Shown here: positions 1-8,349 of the stretch, piece by piece
Layout of the letters: each line of letters begins with the position of its first letter
How positions within the stretch are numbered: the first letter of the stretch is position 1
Assembly (NCBI GenBank): GCA_029099805.1
Contig: JAQXOR010000100.1
Location: 1-41,591, forward strand
From: Lachnospiraceae bacterium
GTDB taxonomy: Bacteria; Bacillota; Clostridia; Lachnospirales; Lachnospiraceae
Length of the DNA stretch: 41,591 nt
Reading direction: 5' to 3'
Made by a program: the position numbers and the translations under genes
The notes under the pieces: generated by a model
The model's database searches: none
What the model saw: the letters and a program-made list of their open reading frames with translations, nothing else
Told to the model about the DNA's origin: nothing

Positions 1-162
1 AAATTCAGACAGGAAAAAAGGATGACGGAATGGGCGGAACGGGAGAAGCGTAAAAACAGGATGTGTGAGATAAACATGATGTTGGATAAAGAGAAAATCC
101 GGGAGAGGTTTGAGGAGGCAAATCCTAAGGAAGAGAAGGAAGGGGACGACGGTCTGGATTAG
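1..162 (+). CDS. C-terminal end of an unidentified protein (5' end outside window)
   Basis: Frame 1 is open from the first base to a TAG at 160-162, giving the last 53 residues of a protein whose start lies outside the window. The fragment is very rich in Lys, Arg and Glu (KFRQEKRMTEWAEREKRK at its start, EEKEGDDGLD at its end), which looks like a charged helical or coiled tail. I do not recognise the family. In Bacillus the gene upstream of lepA is spoIIP, but nothing in this tail lets me assign that. A promoter lies between it and lepA, so it is probably a separate transcription unit. Confidence 0.55.
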   Translation, partial: KFRQEKRMTEWAEREKRKNRMCEINMMLDKEKIRERFEEANPKEEKEGDDGLD

Positions 163-183
163 GGCGGAAGCAGAAAATATAAA

Positions 184-212
184 TTGCAAACTTGTATTCC
201 TTATGCTATACT
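184..212 (+). promoter_or_regulatory. Probable sigma-A promoter of lepA
   Basis: TTGCAA (184-189), a 17-nt spacer and TATACT (207-212) match the vegetative -35/-10 pattern. This leaves a leader of roughly 110 nt before the lepA ATG. Confidence 0.6.
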
Positions 213-327
213 ACCATTAATGTGGGTATGTGAAGGTTTGTGATTTGACAGATGGAAAAACGTTTCATGTTAATAGCAATCCGGAAGACCGTATGTTACT
301 TGTCTTGTTTGAAAGTGAGGATTTTGT

Positions 328-2139
328 ATGGCAGTGGACCAGACAAAGATTAGAAATTTCTGTATTATTGCGCATATTGATCACGGTAAGTCTACCCTGG
401 CGGACCGGATTATCGAGAAGACAGGTCTTCTTACCAGCCGCGAGATGCAGGCGCAGGTATTGGATAATATGGATTTGGAGCGTGAGCGCGGCATTACGAT
501 TAAGGCACAGACGGTTCGTACCGTTTATAAGGCAAAGGACGGAGAAGAGTATGTTTTTAACCTAATCGATACGCCGGGACATGTAGATTTTAACTACGAG
601 GTTTCCCGTTCCCTTGCGGCTTGTGAGGGTGCGATTCTGGTAGTGGATGCGGCACAGGGCATCGAGGCGCAGACCCTGGCAAACGTGTATCTTGCACTTG
701 ATCATAATCTTGAAATTATGCCGGTCATTAATAAGATAGACCTGCCGAGTGCGGACCCGGAACGGGTAAAGGCAGAGATTGAGGATGTTATCGGGCTGGA
801 GGCACAGGATGCGCCGCTGATTTCCGCGAAGAACGGTATTAATATAGAAGATGTGCTGGAGCAGATTGTGACAAAGATTCCGGCTCCGAAGGGAGATGCG
901 AATGCGCCGCTTCGGGCATTAATTTTTGACTCCGTATATGATGCCTATAAGGGGGTTATCATTTTCTGCCGTCTCATGGAGGGCAGCGTAAAGCCGGGGA
1001 CTAAGATTCGTATGATGGCGACCGGCGCTGAAGCAGAGGTCGTGGAGCTGGGCATTTTCGGACCGGGACGCTTTATTCCGTGTGATGAGCTTTCGGCAGG
1101 CATGGTAGGATATATTACCGCCAGCCTGAAAAACGTAAAGGATACCCGCGTGGGTGATACGGTTACGAATGCAATTGCTCCGTGTGCGGAGGCACTGCCG
1201 GGATATAAAAAGGTAAATCCGATGGTATATTGCGGGATGTATCCGGCAGACGGTGCCAAGTACCCGGACTTACGGGATGCGCTTGAAAAGCTTCAGCTAA
1301 ATGATGCGGCGCTGCAGTTTGAGCCGGAGACTTCCATAGCGTTAGGCTTTGGTTTTCGTTGCGGTTTCCTCGGACTGTTACATCTGGAGATTATTCAGGA
1401 ACGTCTGGAGCGCGAGTATAACCTTGACCTTGTTACTACCGCTCCGAGCGTTATTTATAAGGTGTTTAAAACGAACGGTGAGGTAGTGGAGATTACCAAT
1501 CCGTCCAATCTTCCGGATCCGTCGGAAATCGAGCATATGGAGGAGCCGTTTGTTTCTGCGGAGATTATGGTGACGACCGAATTTGTCGGTGCCATTATGA
1601 CGCTTTGTCAGGAGCGCCGCGGTATTTACCTCGGTATGGAATACATGGAGCAGACGAGAGCTCTTTTAAAGTACGAGCTCCCGCTTAATGAAATCATTTA
1701 CGATTTCTTTGATGCCTTAAAGTCACGTTCCAGAGGCTATGCCTCCTTTGACTATGAGTTAAAGGGCTATGTGCCGAGTGAACTGGTGAAGCTTGATATT
1801 CTGGTAAACCGTGAGGAGGTGGATGCGCTGTCCTTTATTGTACACGGAGAAACCGCTTATGAGCGCGGCAGAAAGATGTGTGAAAAGCTGAAGGAGGAGA
1901 TTCCGAGACAGCTCTTTGAGATTCCGATTCAGGCGGCCATCGGCAGCAAGATTATTGCAAGAGAGACTGTAAAGGCAATGCGCAAGGATGTGCTTGCAAA
2001 GTGTTACGGCGGTGATATCTCCCGTAAGAAAAAGCTTCTTGAAAAGCAGAAGGAAGGAAAGAAGCGTATGCGTCAGGTAGGCAATGTGGAGATACCGCAG
2101 AAGGCATTTATGAGTGTGCTCAAGTTAGATGACGAGTAA
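328..2139 (+). CDS. lepA: Elongation factor 4 (LepA), ribosome-associated GTPase
   Basis: This is a cytoplasmic translational GTPase that acts on the ribosome and is thought to remodel stalled or mis-translocated complexes. It has 603 residues, the normal family length. The G-domain motifs are intact: P-loop AHIDHGKST at residues 15-23, DTPGH at 81-85 and NKID at 135-138. The LepA-specific C-terminal domain ends in [12 protein letters not shown]. The ATG at 328 follows a GTGAGGA ribosome binding site. It lies immediately upstream of hemW, as in Bacillus, but a terminator hairpin sits between the two genes. Identification is secure. Confidence 0.97.
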   Translation: MAVDQTKIRNFCIIAHIDHGKSTLADRIIEKTGLLTSREMQAQVLDNMDLERERGITIKAQTVRTVYKAKDGEEYVFNLIDTPGHVDFNYEVSRSLAACEGAILVVDAAQGIEAQTLANVYLALDHNLEIMPVINKIDLPSADPERVKAEIEDVIGLEAQDAPLISAKNGINIEDVLEQIVTKIPAPKGDANAPLRALIFDSVYDAYKGVIIFCRLMEGSVKPGTKIRMMATGAEAEVVELGIFGPGRFIPCDELSAGMVGYITASLKNVKDTRVGDTVTNAIAPCAEALPGYKKVNPMVYCGMYPADGAKYPDLRDALEKLQLNDAALQFEPETSIALGFGFRCGFLGLLHLEIIQERLEREYNLDLVTTAPSVIYKVFKTNGEVVEITNPSNLPDPSEIEHMEEPFVSAEIMVTTEFVGAIMTLCQERRGIYLGMEYMEQTRALLKYELPLNEIIYDFFDALKSRSRGYASFDYELKGYVPSELVKLDILVNREEVDALSFIVHGETAYERGRKMCEKLKEEIPRQLFEIPIQAAIGSKIIARETVKAMRKDVLAKCYGGDISRKKKLLEKQKEGKKRMRQVGNVEIPQKAFMSVLKLDDE

Positions 2140-2146
2140 GAAATGC

Positions 2147-2175
2147 TTGCGAAAGCAGAAGAAATGTGTTAAACT
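2147..2175 (+). promoter_or_regulatory. Possible promoter upstream of hemW
   Basis: TTGCGA (2147-2152), 17 nt and TAAACT (2170-2175) make a plausible but weak promoter directly after lepA. If it is used, transcripts would pass through the 2208-2276 hairpin region before hemW. Confidence 0.35.
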
Positions 2176-2230
2176 GAAATCAGAAAAGGAACAACCGCCC
2201 ACAAGGTGGGTTGACCTAGTTGATTAGGCA

Positions 2231-2276
2231 GAAAAACCACCCATGTAACCGGCCAAAGTTAATAGGGTGGTTTTTC
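2231..2276 (+). terminator. Terminator or attenuator hairpin between lepA and hemW
   Basis: GAAAAACCACCC (2231-2242) pairs perfectly with GGGTGGTTTTTC (2265-2276). The loop is about 22 nt and the right arm contains the T-run. A smaller hairpin, CCCAC-AAG-GTGGG, lies just upstream near 2208-2220. The terminator ends only 25 nt before the chosen hemW start, so it could act as a leader attenuator as well as ending lepA transcripts. Confidence 0.7.
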
Positions 2277-2301
2277 TATGTTTAAAAATGAGGTAGTCGA
2301 T

Positions 2302-3600
2302 ATGAAAAAGAAAGAAGTAACAGAGAAGAGACCGTTGGGACTCTATGTGCATATCCCGTTTTGTGTAAAGAAGTGTGATTATTGTGATTTCCTTTCCTTT
2401 GCGGCAGAAGATGCCACAAAGGAGCGGTATGTAGAGGCTCTTTGTGAAGAAATTCGTGCAAATGCGGAGAATGCGGGAGAATATCTGGTAGAAACCGTTT
2501 ATTTCGGCGGAGGTACGCCGTCGGTGCTTTCGGTGGCACAGATGGAGAAGATTCTGAAGGCAATTTCTGATACATTTGAGATTCGTGGAATGGTACAGGA
2601 AAAGGTTGAGAAAAAACGGCGGTTTGGTAAAAAGAAAGTCGAGGAGCCGGAAAAGGCGGAGACACCGGCGGAGCGCATGCGGCGGGTACTAAACGGTGAA
2701 CTGGCGGAGATTACCGTCGAAGTCAATCCCGGAACGGCGGATGCACAGAAGCTTCAGGCATTGTATGAGCTCGGGTTTAATCGCCTCAGTATGGGACTGC
2801 AGTCTGCCGTAGAGTCGGAGCTTTCCTGTCTCGGACGGATTCATACAAAAGAGCAGTTTGCGGAGTGCGTGAAGGCGGCAAGAGAAGCCGGCTTTCGAAA
2901 TATCAGCGGGGATTTGATGTCCGGGTTACCGAGGCAGACAGTGGAATCTTTGACAGAAAGTATTCGTTTTCTTTTGGCGCAGCAGCCGGAGCATATTTCG
3001 GTATACAGCTTACAGATTGAAGACGGCACCCCGTTTTCGGAACGCTACGGAGAAAACGGACCGGAAAGGTCGCAGCTGCCGGATGAGGATACGGAACGCC
3101 TGATGTATGAGGTGACCGGGAAATTACTGGAAGAGGCCGGTTATGAGCGGTATGAGATTTCCAATTATGCAAAGACGGGCTTTGAGAGTCGCCACAACAG
3201 CTCTTATTGGAAAGGAACCGAGTATCTGGGGTTTGGTCTCGGGGCGTCGTCTCTGATGTCCAATGCACGGTTCCACAATACCACGGAGATGGAAGAATAT
3301 TTAGCAGGTGCCGCAGAGCTGTTTCCAATCAGAGAAGATATCGAGCGTCTGGTACAAAAGGAGCAGATGGAAGAATTTATGTTTCTTGGTCTTCGGATGT
3401 GCCGGGGAATTGAAAAGGCAGAGTTTAAGCGGCGGTTTAAGTGTGAGATTGAAACCGTTTACGGCGACGTGATGAAGCGTCTGACCGCACAGGGTGTTCT
3501 TGCGGAAGCAGAGGGCAGGGTGTATTTAACCCCGCGGGGCATTGACGTCAGCAATGTGGTGCTGGCGGAGTTTCTGCTGGATGAGTTTGTGCGGAGATAG
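2302..3600 (+). CDS. hemW: HemW-type radical SAM protein (heme chaperone, formerly annotated HemN-like)
   Basis: This is a cytoplasmic radical SAM protein of the HemN/HemW family; HemW binds heme and delivers it to apoproteins. Residues 21-30 read CVKKCDYCDF, the CxxxCxxC iron-sulfur motif. Phenylalanine stands where true HemN coproporphyrinogen dehydrogenase has a fourth cysteine, so HemW is favoured. The glycine-rich FGGGTPS follows at about 68-74. Residues about 96-133 form a charged insertion rich in Lys and Glu that makes the protein (432 aa) longer than the usual ~380. I chose the ATG at 2302 because GAGG (2290-2293) precedes it. The earlier ATG at 2278 lies at the end of the terminator and has no ribosome binding site. 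Confidence 0.92.
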   Translation: MKKKEVTEKRPLGLYVHIPFCVKKCDYCDFLSFAAEDATKERYVEALCEEIRANAENAGEYLVETVYFGGGTPSVLSVAQMEKILKAISDTFEIRGMVQEKVEKKRRFGKKKVEEPEKAETPAERMRRVLNGELAEITVEVNPGTADAQKLQALYELGFNRLSMGLQSAVESELSCLGRIHTKEQFAECVKAAREAGFRNISGDLMSGLPRQTVESLTESIRFLLAQQPEHISVYSLQIEDGTPFSERYGENGPERSQLPDEDTERLMYEVTGKLLEEAGYERYEISNYAKTGFESRHNSSYWKGTEYLGFGLGASSLMSNARFHNTTEMEEYLAGAAELFPIREDIERLVQKEQMEEFMFLGLRMCRGIEKAEFKRRFKCEIETVYGDVMKRLTAQGVLAEAEGRVYLTPRGIDVSNVVLAEFLLDEFVRR

Positions 3601-3718
3601 TGGGGATTTTATGATGACTGCCACCGGGTAGTGAATGCAAAGCATTCGTAGTACATCGTTAGGTCTTAGAAGATGTGCTTCGGATGCTTTTGGTTTGAAA
3701 GAGAGGGAATCAAAAGAA

Positions 3719-4402
3719 ATGAAAGGATTAAAGCACTATTTTACCAAAGGAGAACTTGCTCTATGGGCCGGTTCTGTGACAGTAATCATTGTCGCATTCT
3801 GCTTATTTGACAGGGAAAGTTATATGACACTGATAGCATCCTTAATCGGTGTAACTTCCTTGATTTTTGCGGCGAAGGGGAATCCGGTGTCGCAGGCATT
3901 CATCATTGTGTTCAGTATCCTTTATGGTATCATTTCTTTTTCCTTCGCCTATTACGGAGAGATGATAACCTATCTTGGGATGACTATGCCGATGGCGGTA
4001 ATTGCACTGATCGCATGGCTTAGGCATCCCTATAAGGGAAACAGGGCGGAAGTACAGGTAAACCGTATCGGGAAAAAGGATGTTATAATGATGTTTCTTC
4101 TGACAACGGCGGTGACGGTCTGCTTCTATTTTATATTGGAAGCATTTGATACCGCAAATCTGTTACCGAGCACACTGTCTGTTGCAACCAGTTTCATTGC
4201 AGTATATCTCACGTTCCGGAGAAGTCCGTACTACGCTGTGGCATATGCGGCAAATGATATGGTGTTGATTGTGCTTTGGGTACTGGCAATGATGAAAGAT
4301 ATTCATTATATTTCCGTTGTAGCTTGTTTTGTAATGTTTTTTATAAATGATTTGTACGGATTTGTAAGCTGGCGGAGAATGGAGAAGCGGCAGAGGGAGT
4401 AA
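3719..4402 (+). CDS. pnuC: PnuC-like nicotinamide riboside/mononucleotide transporter
   Basis: This is a 227-residue integral membrane protein with about seven hydrophobic segments and a short charged C-terminus. The end of the protein, NDLYGFVSWRRMEKRQ, is typical of the PnuC family, which takes up nicotinamide riboside (or a related vitamin B3 precursor) by facilitated diffusion for NAD synthesis. The ATG at 3719 is preceded by GAGAGGG (3701-3707). An in-frame upstream start near 3635 lacks a ribosome binding site and would add a non-hydrophobic extension. It sits between hemW and a cyclic-di-GMP gene, with no NAD-salvage gene nearby. The family call is good, but the substrate is inferred. 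Confidence 0.8.
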   Translation: MKGLKHYFTKGELALWAGSVTVIIVAFCLFDRESYMTLIASLIGVTSLIFAAKGNPVSQAFIIVFSILYGIISFSFAYYGEMITYLGMTMPMAVIALIAWLRHPYKGNRAEVQVNRIGKKDVIMMFLLTTAVTVCFYFILEAFDTANLLPSTLSVATSFIAVYLTFRRSPYYAVAYAANDMVLIVLWVLAMMKDIHYISVVACFVMFFINDLYGFVSWRRMEKRQRE

Positions 4403-4502
4403 GAGAGAAAAGGAAACCCCGCATTTTGTCACGATAGAAATTTTTTGTTTTTTGTAACGAAATACCGCCGGGACGGATGAATAGAGCAGAAAGGAGGAAA
4501 CG

Positions 4503-4574
4503 ATGGCAGTGATGGTCGGAATCAGCGCGGTAAGAGGTCTGGTAATGTGGGGCTCAGAGAAAAGAAAGGCGTGA
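4503..4574 (+). CDS. Putative 23-residue small protein
   Basis: A short ORF starts at an ATG placed seven bases after a strong AAAGGAGG ribosome binding site (around 4489-4497). It encodes MAVMVGISAVRGLVMWGSEK followed by RKA and a stop. The first ~16 residues are hydrophobic and the tail is basic, as in small membrane-associated peptides. It lies alone between pnuC and the promoter of the next gene. I do not recognise it. Only the ribosome binding site and the amphipathic make-up support it. Confidence 0.4.
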   Translation: MAVMVGISAVRGLVMWGSEKRKA

Positions 4575-4588
4575 TTTGTCGGAAAGTC

Positions 4589-4617
4589 TTGTGATTGGAA
4601 GCATTTTGGTATATAAT
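4589..4617 (+). promoter_or_regulatory. Promoter of the REC/HD-GYP/GGDEF gene
   Basis: TTGTGA (4589-4594), a 17-nt spacer and a perfect TATAAT (4612-4617) stand 30 nt upstream of the start codon. The AGGAGGAGG ribosome binding site follows. Confidence 0.7.
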
Positions 4618-4647
4618 AAGAATGGTGATTCCTAAGGAGGAGGATAT

Positions 4648-6654
4648 ATGAAGTGCATAGTAGCGGTAGACGATTCCACAATCAATTTAAAATTTGTAGA
4701 GCACGTGCTTAAAGATACATACCATTTGGTTTTGCTGAATTCCGGAAAACAGGCACTGGAGTATCTGGAAGAGAATGATGCAGATTTGGTATTGCTGGAT
4801 TTACTGATGCCGGAGATGGATGGGCTGGAAACCTTTGAAAAAATTAAGAAGCTGGAGCGAAACAGTTTGGTTCCGGTGATTTTTCTGACAGCGGATACGG
4901 AAGCGGAAAGCGAAATCACCTGTTTGCAAAAAGGAGCGGTTGATTTTATTCGGAAGCCGTTTATTCCGGAGGTTATGTTAAATCGTATTCAGCGTGTGTT
5001 GCAGTTAGAGGATTTGAATCATTATCTGGAGAAAAAGGTGAAGGAAAAGACCGTACAGGTCGAGCAGATGTCTTTTGAGACCATTGCTACCATTTCCAGT
5101 ATAATAGAGGCAAGAGACAGTTATACAAAGGGTCATTCGGTGCGGGTGGCGGAATATAGCGCACTGATTGGAGAAAGGGCCGGGTGGACGGAGGATGCTA
5201 TCCGGAATTTGAAGTACATAGCTTTGTTACACGATATCGGAAAGGTCGGAATACCGGACAATGTATTGAATAAGCCGGGAAAGCTGACCGAGGAAGAGTT
5301 TAACATTATCAAGTCTCATACTACAATCGGCGGAGAAATCTTAAAGGAGATAGAAACGATAAACGAGGTATCCTCCGGTGCAATGTATCATCATGAGCGG
5401 TATGACGGCAGAGGCTACCCGAGCGGACTTTCGGGAGACGAGATACCGGCTGTGGCGCGGATTATTTGTATTGCGGATGCCTATGATGCCATGAACAGTA
5501 AGCGGGTGTACCGAGACAGTCTGAGTCCCGAGGTGATTCGCACAGAGTTGCAAAACGGAAGAGGAACGCAGTTTGATCCGCATTTTCTGGATATTTTCTT
5601 TCAGCTGCTCGATGAGGAAAAGGTGAAAATAAAAAATAACACAGGACTGGGTGAAAGAAAAACGCTTTCGGGAGAAAGTACGGAGCTGATGAACCGGATT
5701 ATCAGGAGCATGGAGGAGGAAACCAGGCGGAGAGAGGCACCGGACTTTCTGACCGGTTTGCTGAACCGGAAAGTGGGAGAAGGAAAGATCATAAATGCCA
5801 TGAAGGAGCTTCCGGGCTGTCTTGCCTTCCTGGATTTGGACAATCTGAAAACAACCAATGATACCATGGGACATCTGGCGGGGGATTTTGCGCTGAAAAC
5901 CGTGGGAGAAGTACTGACAAAGCACGGAGAAAATGCGATTTGTACCCGTATCGGCGGCGATGAGTTTTTGTTTTATATGATTGGAGTGAATCAGGGAGAG
6001 GCCGCGAAAATTGTGGAGGCGGTGATTGCGTCCTTTCAGGAGAGAAAGGAGCAGGAAATCATGCTGTCGGCATCCTCTCTTTCCGTGGGATTGTGCGTTT
6101 GTACGCCGGCGGATGTCTACGAGGATGTTTTACAGAAGGCGGATAAGGCATTGTACCATATGAAGCAGAGTGGAAAATGCGGATACTTTTTCCACCAGAA
6201 CGACAGTACACAGCTTGTAAGGAACAACTCCATAGACTTAAAAAAGCTGGTGGGGAATTTGTCCGACCAGGGAGCGTATAACGGTTCCCTGAGCCTTAGC
6301 TATAGGGCTTTTGCAAAGATTTATGATTTTATCCGACATCTGGGCGAGCGTTACGGCTATAGTATGCAGCTGATTTTGATTACGATGGAAATCAGGGACT
6401 TCGAAAGCGTTACCATTGATGAAAGGGAATATGCCATGAGCCTTCTGGAGAAAACAATTCAGGATTCGCTTCGTTCCGTGGATGTGAGTACGAGATTTGG
6501 CAGTCAGCAGTTTCTGGTAGCGTTTCTGGATGCAAAAGAGGAGGACACTACGGCAATTACAGATCGTATTTTTAACAAGTTTTATAACGTATATGAAAAA
6601 AATTCCGTCAGTCTAAGATATGAGGTGGCTGAGTTTTCTGACGGGAAGGAGTAG
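4648..6654 (+). CDS. Response regulator with HD-GYP and tandem GGDEF domains (cyclic-di-GMP turnover)
   Basis: This 668-residue cytoplasmic signalling protein has four parts. A receiver domain covers about 1-120 (acidic D8 and D9, phospho-acceptor D51, T81, K103). A linker helix is followed by an HD-GYP phosphodiesterase domain at about 140-325 (HD at 195-196 in LLHDIGK, HHERYDGRGYP at 248-258). A GGDEF domain follows at about 363-515 with intact RIGGDEF at 434-440. A final domain at about 530-668 has RFGSQQF at 616-622 where an active enzyme has RxGGDEF, so it looks like a degenerate GGDEF fold. No RxxD inhibitory site precedes the intact GGDEF. The protein could both make and break cyclic-di-GMP under control of phosphorylation. 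No histidine kinase is adjacent. It has its own promoter and a strong ribosome binding site. Confidence 0.9.
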   Translation: MKCIVAVDDSTINLKFVEHVLKDTYHLVLLNSGKQALEYLEENDADLVLLDLLMPEMDGLETFEKIKKLERNSLVPVIFLTADTEAESEITCLQKGAVDFIRKPFIPEVMLNRIQRVLQLEDLNHYLEKKVKEKTVQVEQMSFETIATISSIIEARDSYTKGHSVRVAEYSALIGERAGWTEDAIRNLKYIALLHDIGKVGIPDNVLNKPGKLTEEEFNIIKSHTTIGGEILKEIETINEVSSGAMYHHERYDGRGYPSGLSGDEIPAVARIICIADAYDAMNSKRVYRDSLSPEVIRTELQNGRGTQFDPHFLDIFFQLLDEEKVKIKNNTGLGERKTLSGESTELMNRIIRSMEEETRRREAPDFLTGLLNRKVGEGKIINAMKELPGCLAFLDLDNLKTTNDTMGHLAGDFALKTVGEVLTKHGENAICTRIGGDEFLFYMIGVNQGEAAKIVEAVIASFQERKEQEIMLSASSLSVGLCVCTPADVYEDVLQKADKALYHMKQSGKCGYFFHQNDSTQLVRNNSIDLKKLVGNLSDQGAYNGSLSLSYRAFAKIYDFIRHLGERYGYSMQLILITMEIRDFESVTIDEREYAMSLLEKTIQDSLRSVDVSTRFGSQQFLVAFLDAKEEDTTAITDRIFNKFYNVYEKNSVSLRYEVAEFSDGKE

Positions 6655-6686
6655 GCAGGTTCCGGAGGGAGAAAGGGAGCGATTAC

Positions 6687-7022
6687 ATGGGAAAGTCTGC
6701 ATTTGAACGTATTTATAATGTTGTAAAACAAATTCCGAGAGGAACGGTTGCCACCTACGGTCAGGTAGCTGTGCTTGCGGGAAATAAGCGATGGGCAAGA
6801 GTTGTAGGATATGCCCTTCATGCCAATCCGGACCCGGCACATATTCCGTGCCACAGGGTGGTGAACCGGGAAGGAGCGGTTTCGGAAGCCTTTGCATTCG
6901 GCGGCGGGAACCGGCAGGCAGAGCTTTTATTGAGTGAGGGTGTAGAGGTTACAGAGAAAAAGGTAGATTTGGAAAAGTACCGATGGAAGCATGTGACAAT
7001 GGAGATGCTGGAGCAGGAGTAG
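6687..7022 (+). CDS. MGMT-family alkyltransferase-like DNA-binding protein
   Basis: This 111-residue single-domain protein matches the DNA-binding and active-site domain of O6-alkylguanine-DNA alkyltransferases. It has the helix-turn-helix segment VATYGQVAVLAG (21-32), the Arg-finger segment around R38 followed by ANP, and the reactive motif IPCHRVV with C55. Because the cysteine is kept, it is not a typical Trp-type ATL protein and may be a working transferase. It lacks the N-terminal domain of Ada/Ogt. It follows the cyclic-di-GMP gene by 32 nt and is probably co-transcribed. A strong terminator follows. Confidence 0.85.
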   Translation: MGKSAFERIYNVVKQIPRGTVATYGQVAVLAGNKRWARVVGYALHANPDPAHIPCHRVVNREGAVSEAFAFGGGNRQAELLLSEGVEVTEKKVDLEKYRWKHVTMEMLEQE

Positions 7023-7082
7023 TCCTTTGCGGATAGCGTCATGAATCAAATCTTATGTAGGCTGCCTTTTCTGTAAAAACGG

Positions 7083-7143
7083 ATACCGATTCAGCAATTT
7101 CGGATAATAGGTGAAGTTGCTGAATCGGTATTTTGTTTGTTTT
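7083..7143 (+). terminator. Rho-independent terminator after the MGMT-family gene
   Basis: ATACCGATTCAGCAA (7083-7097) and its perfect complement TTGCTGAATCGGTAT (7117-7131) form a 15-bp stem with a 19-nt loop. A T-rich tail follows. Confidence 0.88.
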
Positions 7144-7171
7144 TCAATGTACTAAAAAATATTTTAAGTTA

Positions 7172-7204
7172 CCACTTGACAAATGTGTCAGGTGGTGTTA
7201 TTTT
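7172..7204 (+). promoter_or_regulatory. hrcA operon promoter within an inverted repeat
   Basis: TTGACA (7176-7181), 17 nt and TATTTT (7199-7204) form the likely promoter. The -35 box lies inside the inverted repeat CCACTTGACA (7172-7181), AATG, TGTCAGGTGG (7186-7195), which has one G-T mismatch. That could be an additional operator. Confidence 0.55.
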
Positions 7205-7218
7205 ATAGACACAAGGTA

Positions 7219-7245
7219 TTAGCACTCCATCAAGTTGAGTGCTAA
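7219..7245 (+). promoter_or_regulatory. CIRCE operator (HrcA binding site)
   Basis: TTAGCACTC, nine bases, GAGTGCTAA is an exact match to the CIRCE inverted repeat bound by HrcA. It lies in the 5' leader of the hrcA-grpE-dnaK-dnaJ operon, just downstream of the predicted transcription start, so the operon should be autorepressed and released on heat stress. Confidence 0.97.
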
Positions 7246-7305
7246 TAAGAGAAAAGGACACCGCGTAACATGTAGACCATGGAGAAGGGGAACAGGAGGG
7301 GACCG

Positions 7306-8331
7306 GTGGAATTAGACGAGAGAAAACTTAAGATTTTACAGGCAATTATCAAGAATTACCTTGAAACCGGTGAGCCGGTCGGCTCCCGTACCATTTCGAA
7401 GTTTACGGACTTGAATTTAAGTTCCGCTACCATTCGAAATGAGATGTCGGACTTAGAGGAACTGGGGTACATTGTACAGCCTCACACTTCCGCAGGACGT
7501 ATTCCTTCCGATAAAGGTTATCGGCTTTATGTAGATACCATGATGCAGAGCCGGATGCAGGAAGTGGAGCAGATGTGGGATACCTTAAGTGATAAGGCAG
7601 ATAAGATGGAGTCCCTGCTTCAACAGGTGGCAAAGCTTCTGGCAGTAAATACGAATTATGCCACACTGGTAACCGGTCCGCAGTACCGCAGCCGGAAGGT
7701 AAAGTTTATCCAGCTTACGGATGTGGATGAGGAGCAGCTTCTGGCGGTCATAGTTCTGGAAGGAAATATTGTAAAGAATAAGATGCTTCCTCTGGCAACC
7801 GGACTTAGTAAAGAAGATATCCTGAAGCTGAATATTGTTTTGAATACGTATCTGCAGGGACTGGATATGTCCGAGATTAATCTCTCGGTAATCGCAAAGC
7901 TGAAGGAACAATCCGGAGGAATGGGAGATGTCATCAGTGAGCTGCTGGATGCCATTGCCCAGTCTATCAGCGAGGAAGAGGATATTCCGATTTACACCAG
8001 TGGTGCAACGAATATTTTAAAGTATCCGGAATTAAGTGACCACAGTGTGGCAAGTGACCTGCTCTATGAGCTGGAGGAAAAGAAAACCCTGACCGGACTG
8101 TTAAACGGTGACGGTGAGGAACATGGAATTCAGGTTTACATCGGTCAGGAGACCTCGGTAGAGTCCATGAAGGATTGTTCGGTAGTAACGGCTACGTATG
8201 AAATAGAAGACGGAATTTACGGACGTATCGGTATTGTCGGTCCGAAGCGTATGGATTATGAAAAGGTAGTAGGTACGCTCCAGACATTAAAGAGTCAGCT
8301 GGACGATATTTTTAAGAAGAATAAGGAGTAA
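7306..8331 (+). CDS. hrcA: Heat-inducible transcription repressor HrcA
   Basis: HrcA represses class I heat-shock genes by binding CIRCE, which is perfectly conserved upstream. The protein begins with the winged-helix segment LDERKLKILQAII and continues with SSATIRNEMSDLEELGYI and the recognition-region SAGRIPSDKGYRLYVD, all characteristic. I chose the GTG at 7306 because AGGAGG (7294-7299) is six bases upstream and the N-terminus then matches the family at 341 residues. The in-frame ATG at 7279 has no ribosome binding site. It is first in the operon hrcA-grpE-dnaK-dnaJ. Confidence 0.96.
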   Translation: MELDERKLKILQAIIKNYLETGEPVGSRTISKFTDLNLSSATIRNEMSDLEELGYIVQPHTSAGRIPSDKGYRLYVDTMMQSRMQEVEQMWDTLSDKADKMESLLQQVAKLLAVNTNYATLVTGPQYRSRKVKFIQLTDVDEEQLLAVIVLEGNIVKNKMLPLATGLSKEDILKLNIVLNTYLQGLDMSEINLSVIAKLKEQSGGMGDVISELLDAIAQSISEEEDIPIYTSGATNILKYPELSDHSVASDLLYELEEKKTLTGLLNGDGEEHGIQVYIGQETSVESMKDCSVVTATYEIEDGIYGRIGIVGPKRMDYEKVVGTLQTLKSQLDDIFKKNKE

Positions 8332-8349
8332 CAAAGAAAGGTGAAGGAA

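Noticed and set aside
230..565. A 111-codon plus-strand frame overlapping the start of lepA
   Set aside because: It runs through the lepA leader and 5' coding region in another frame, and its product resembles no family.
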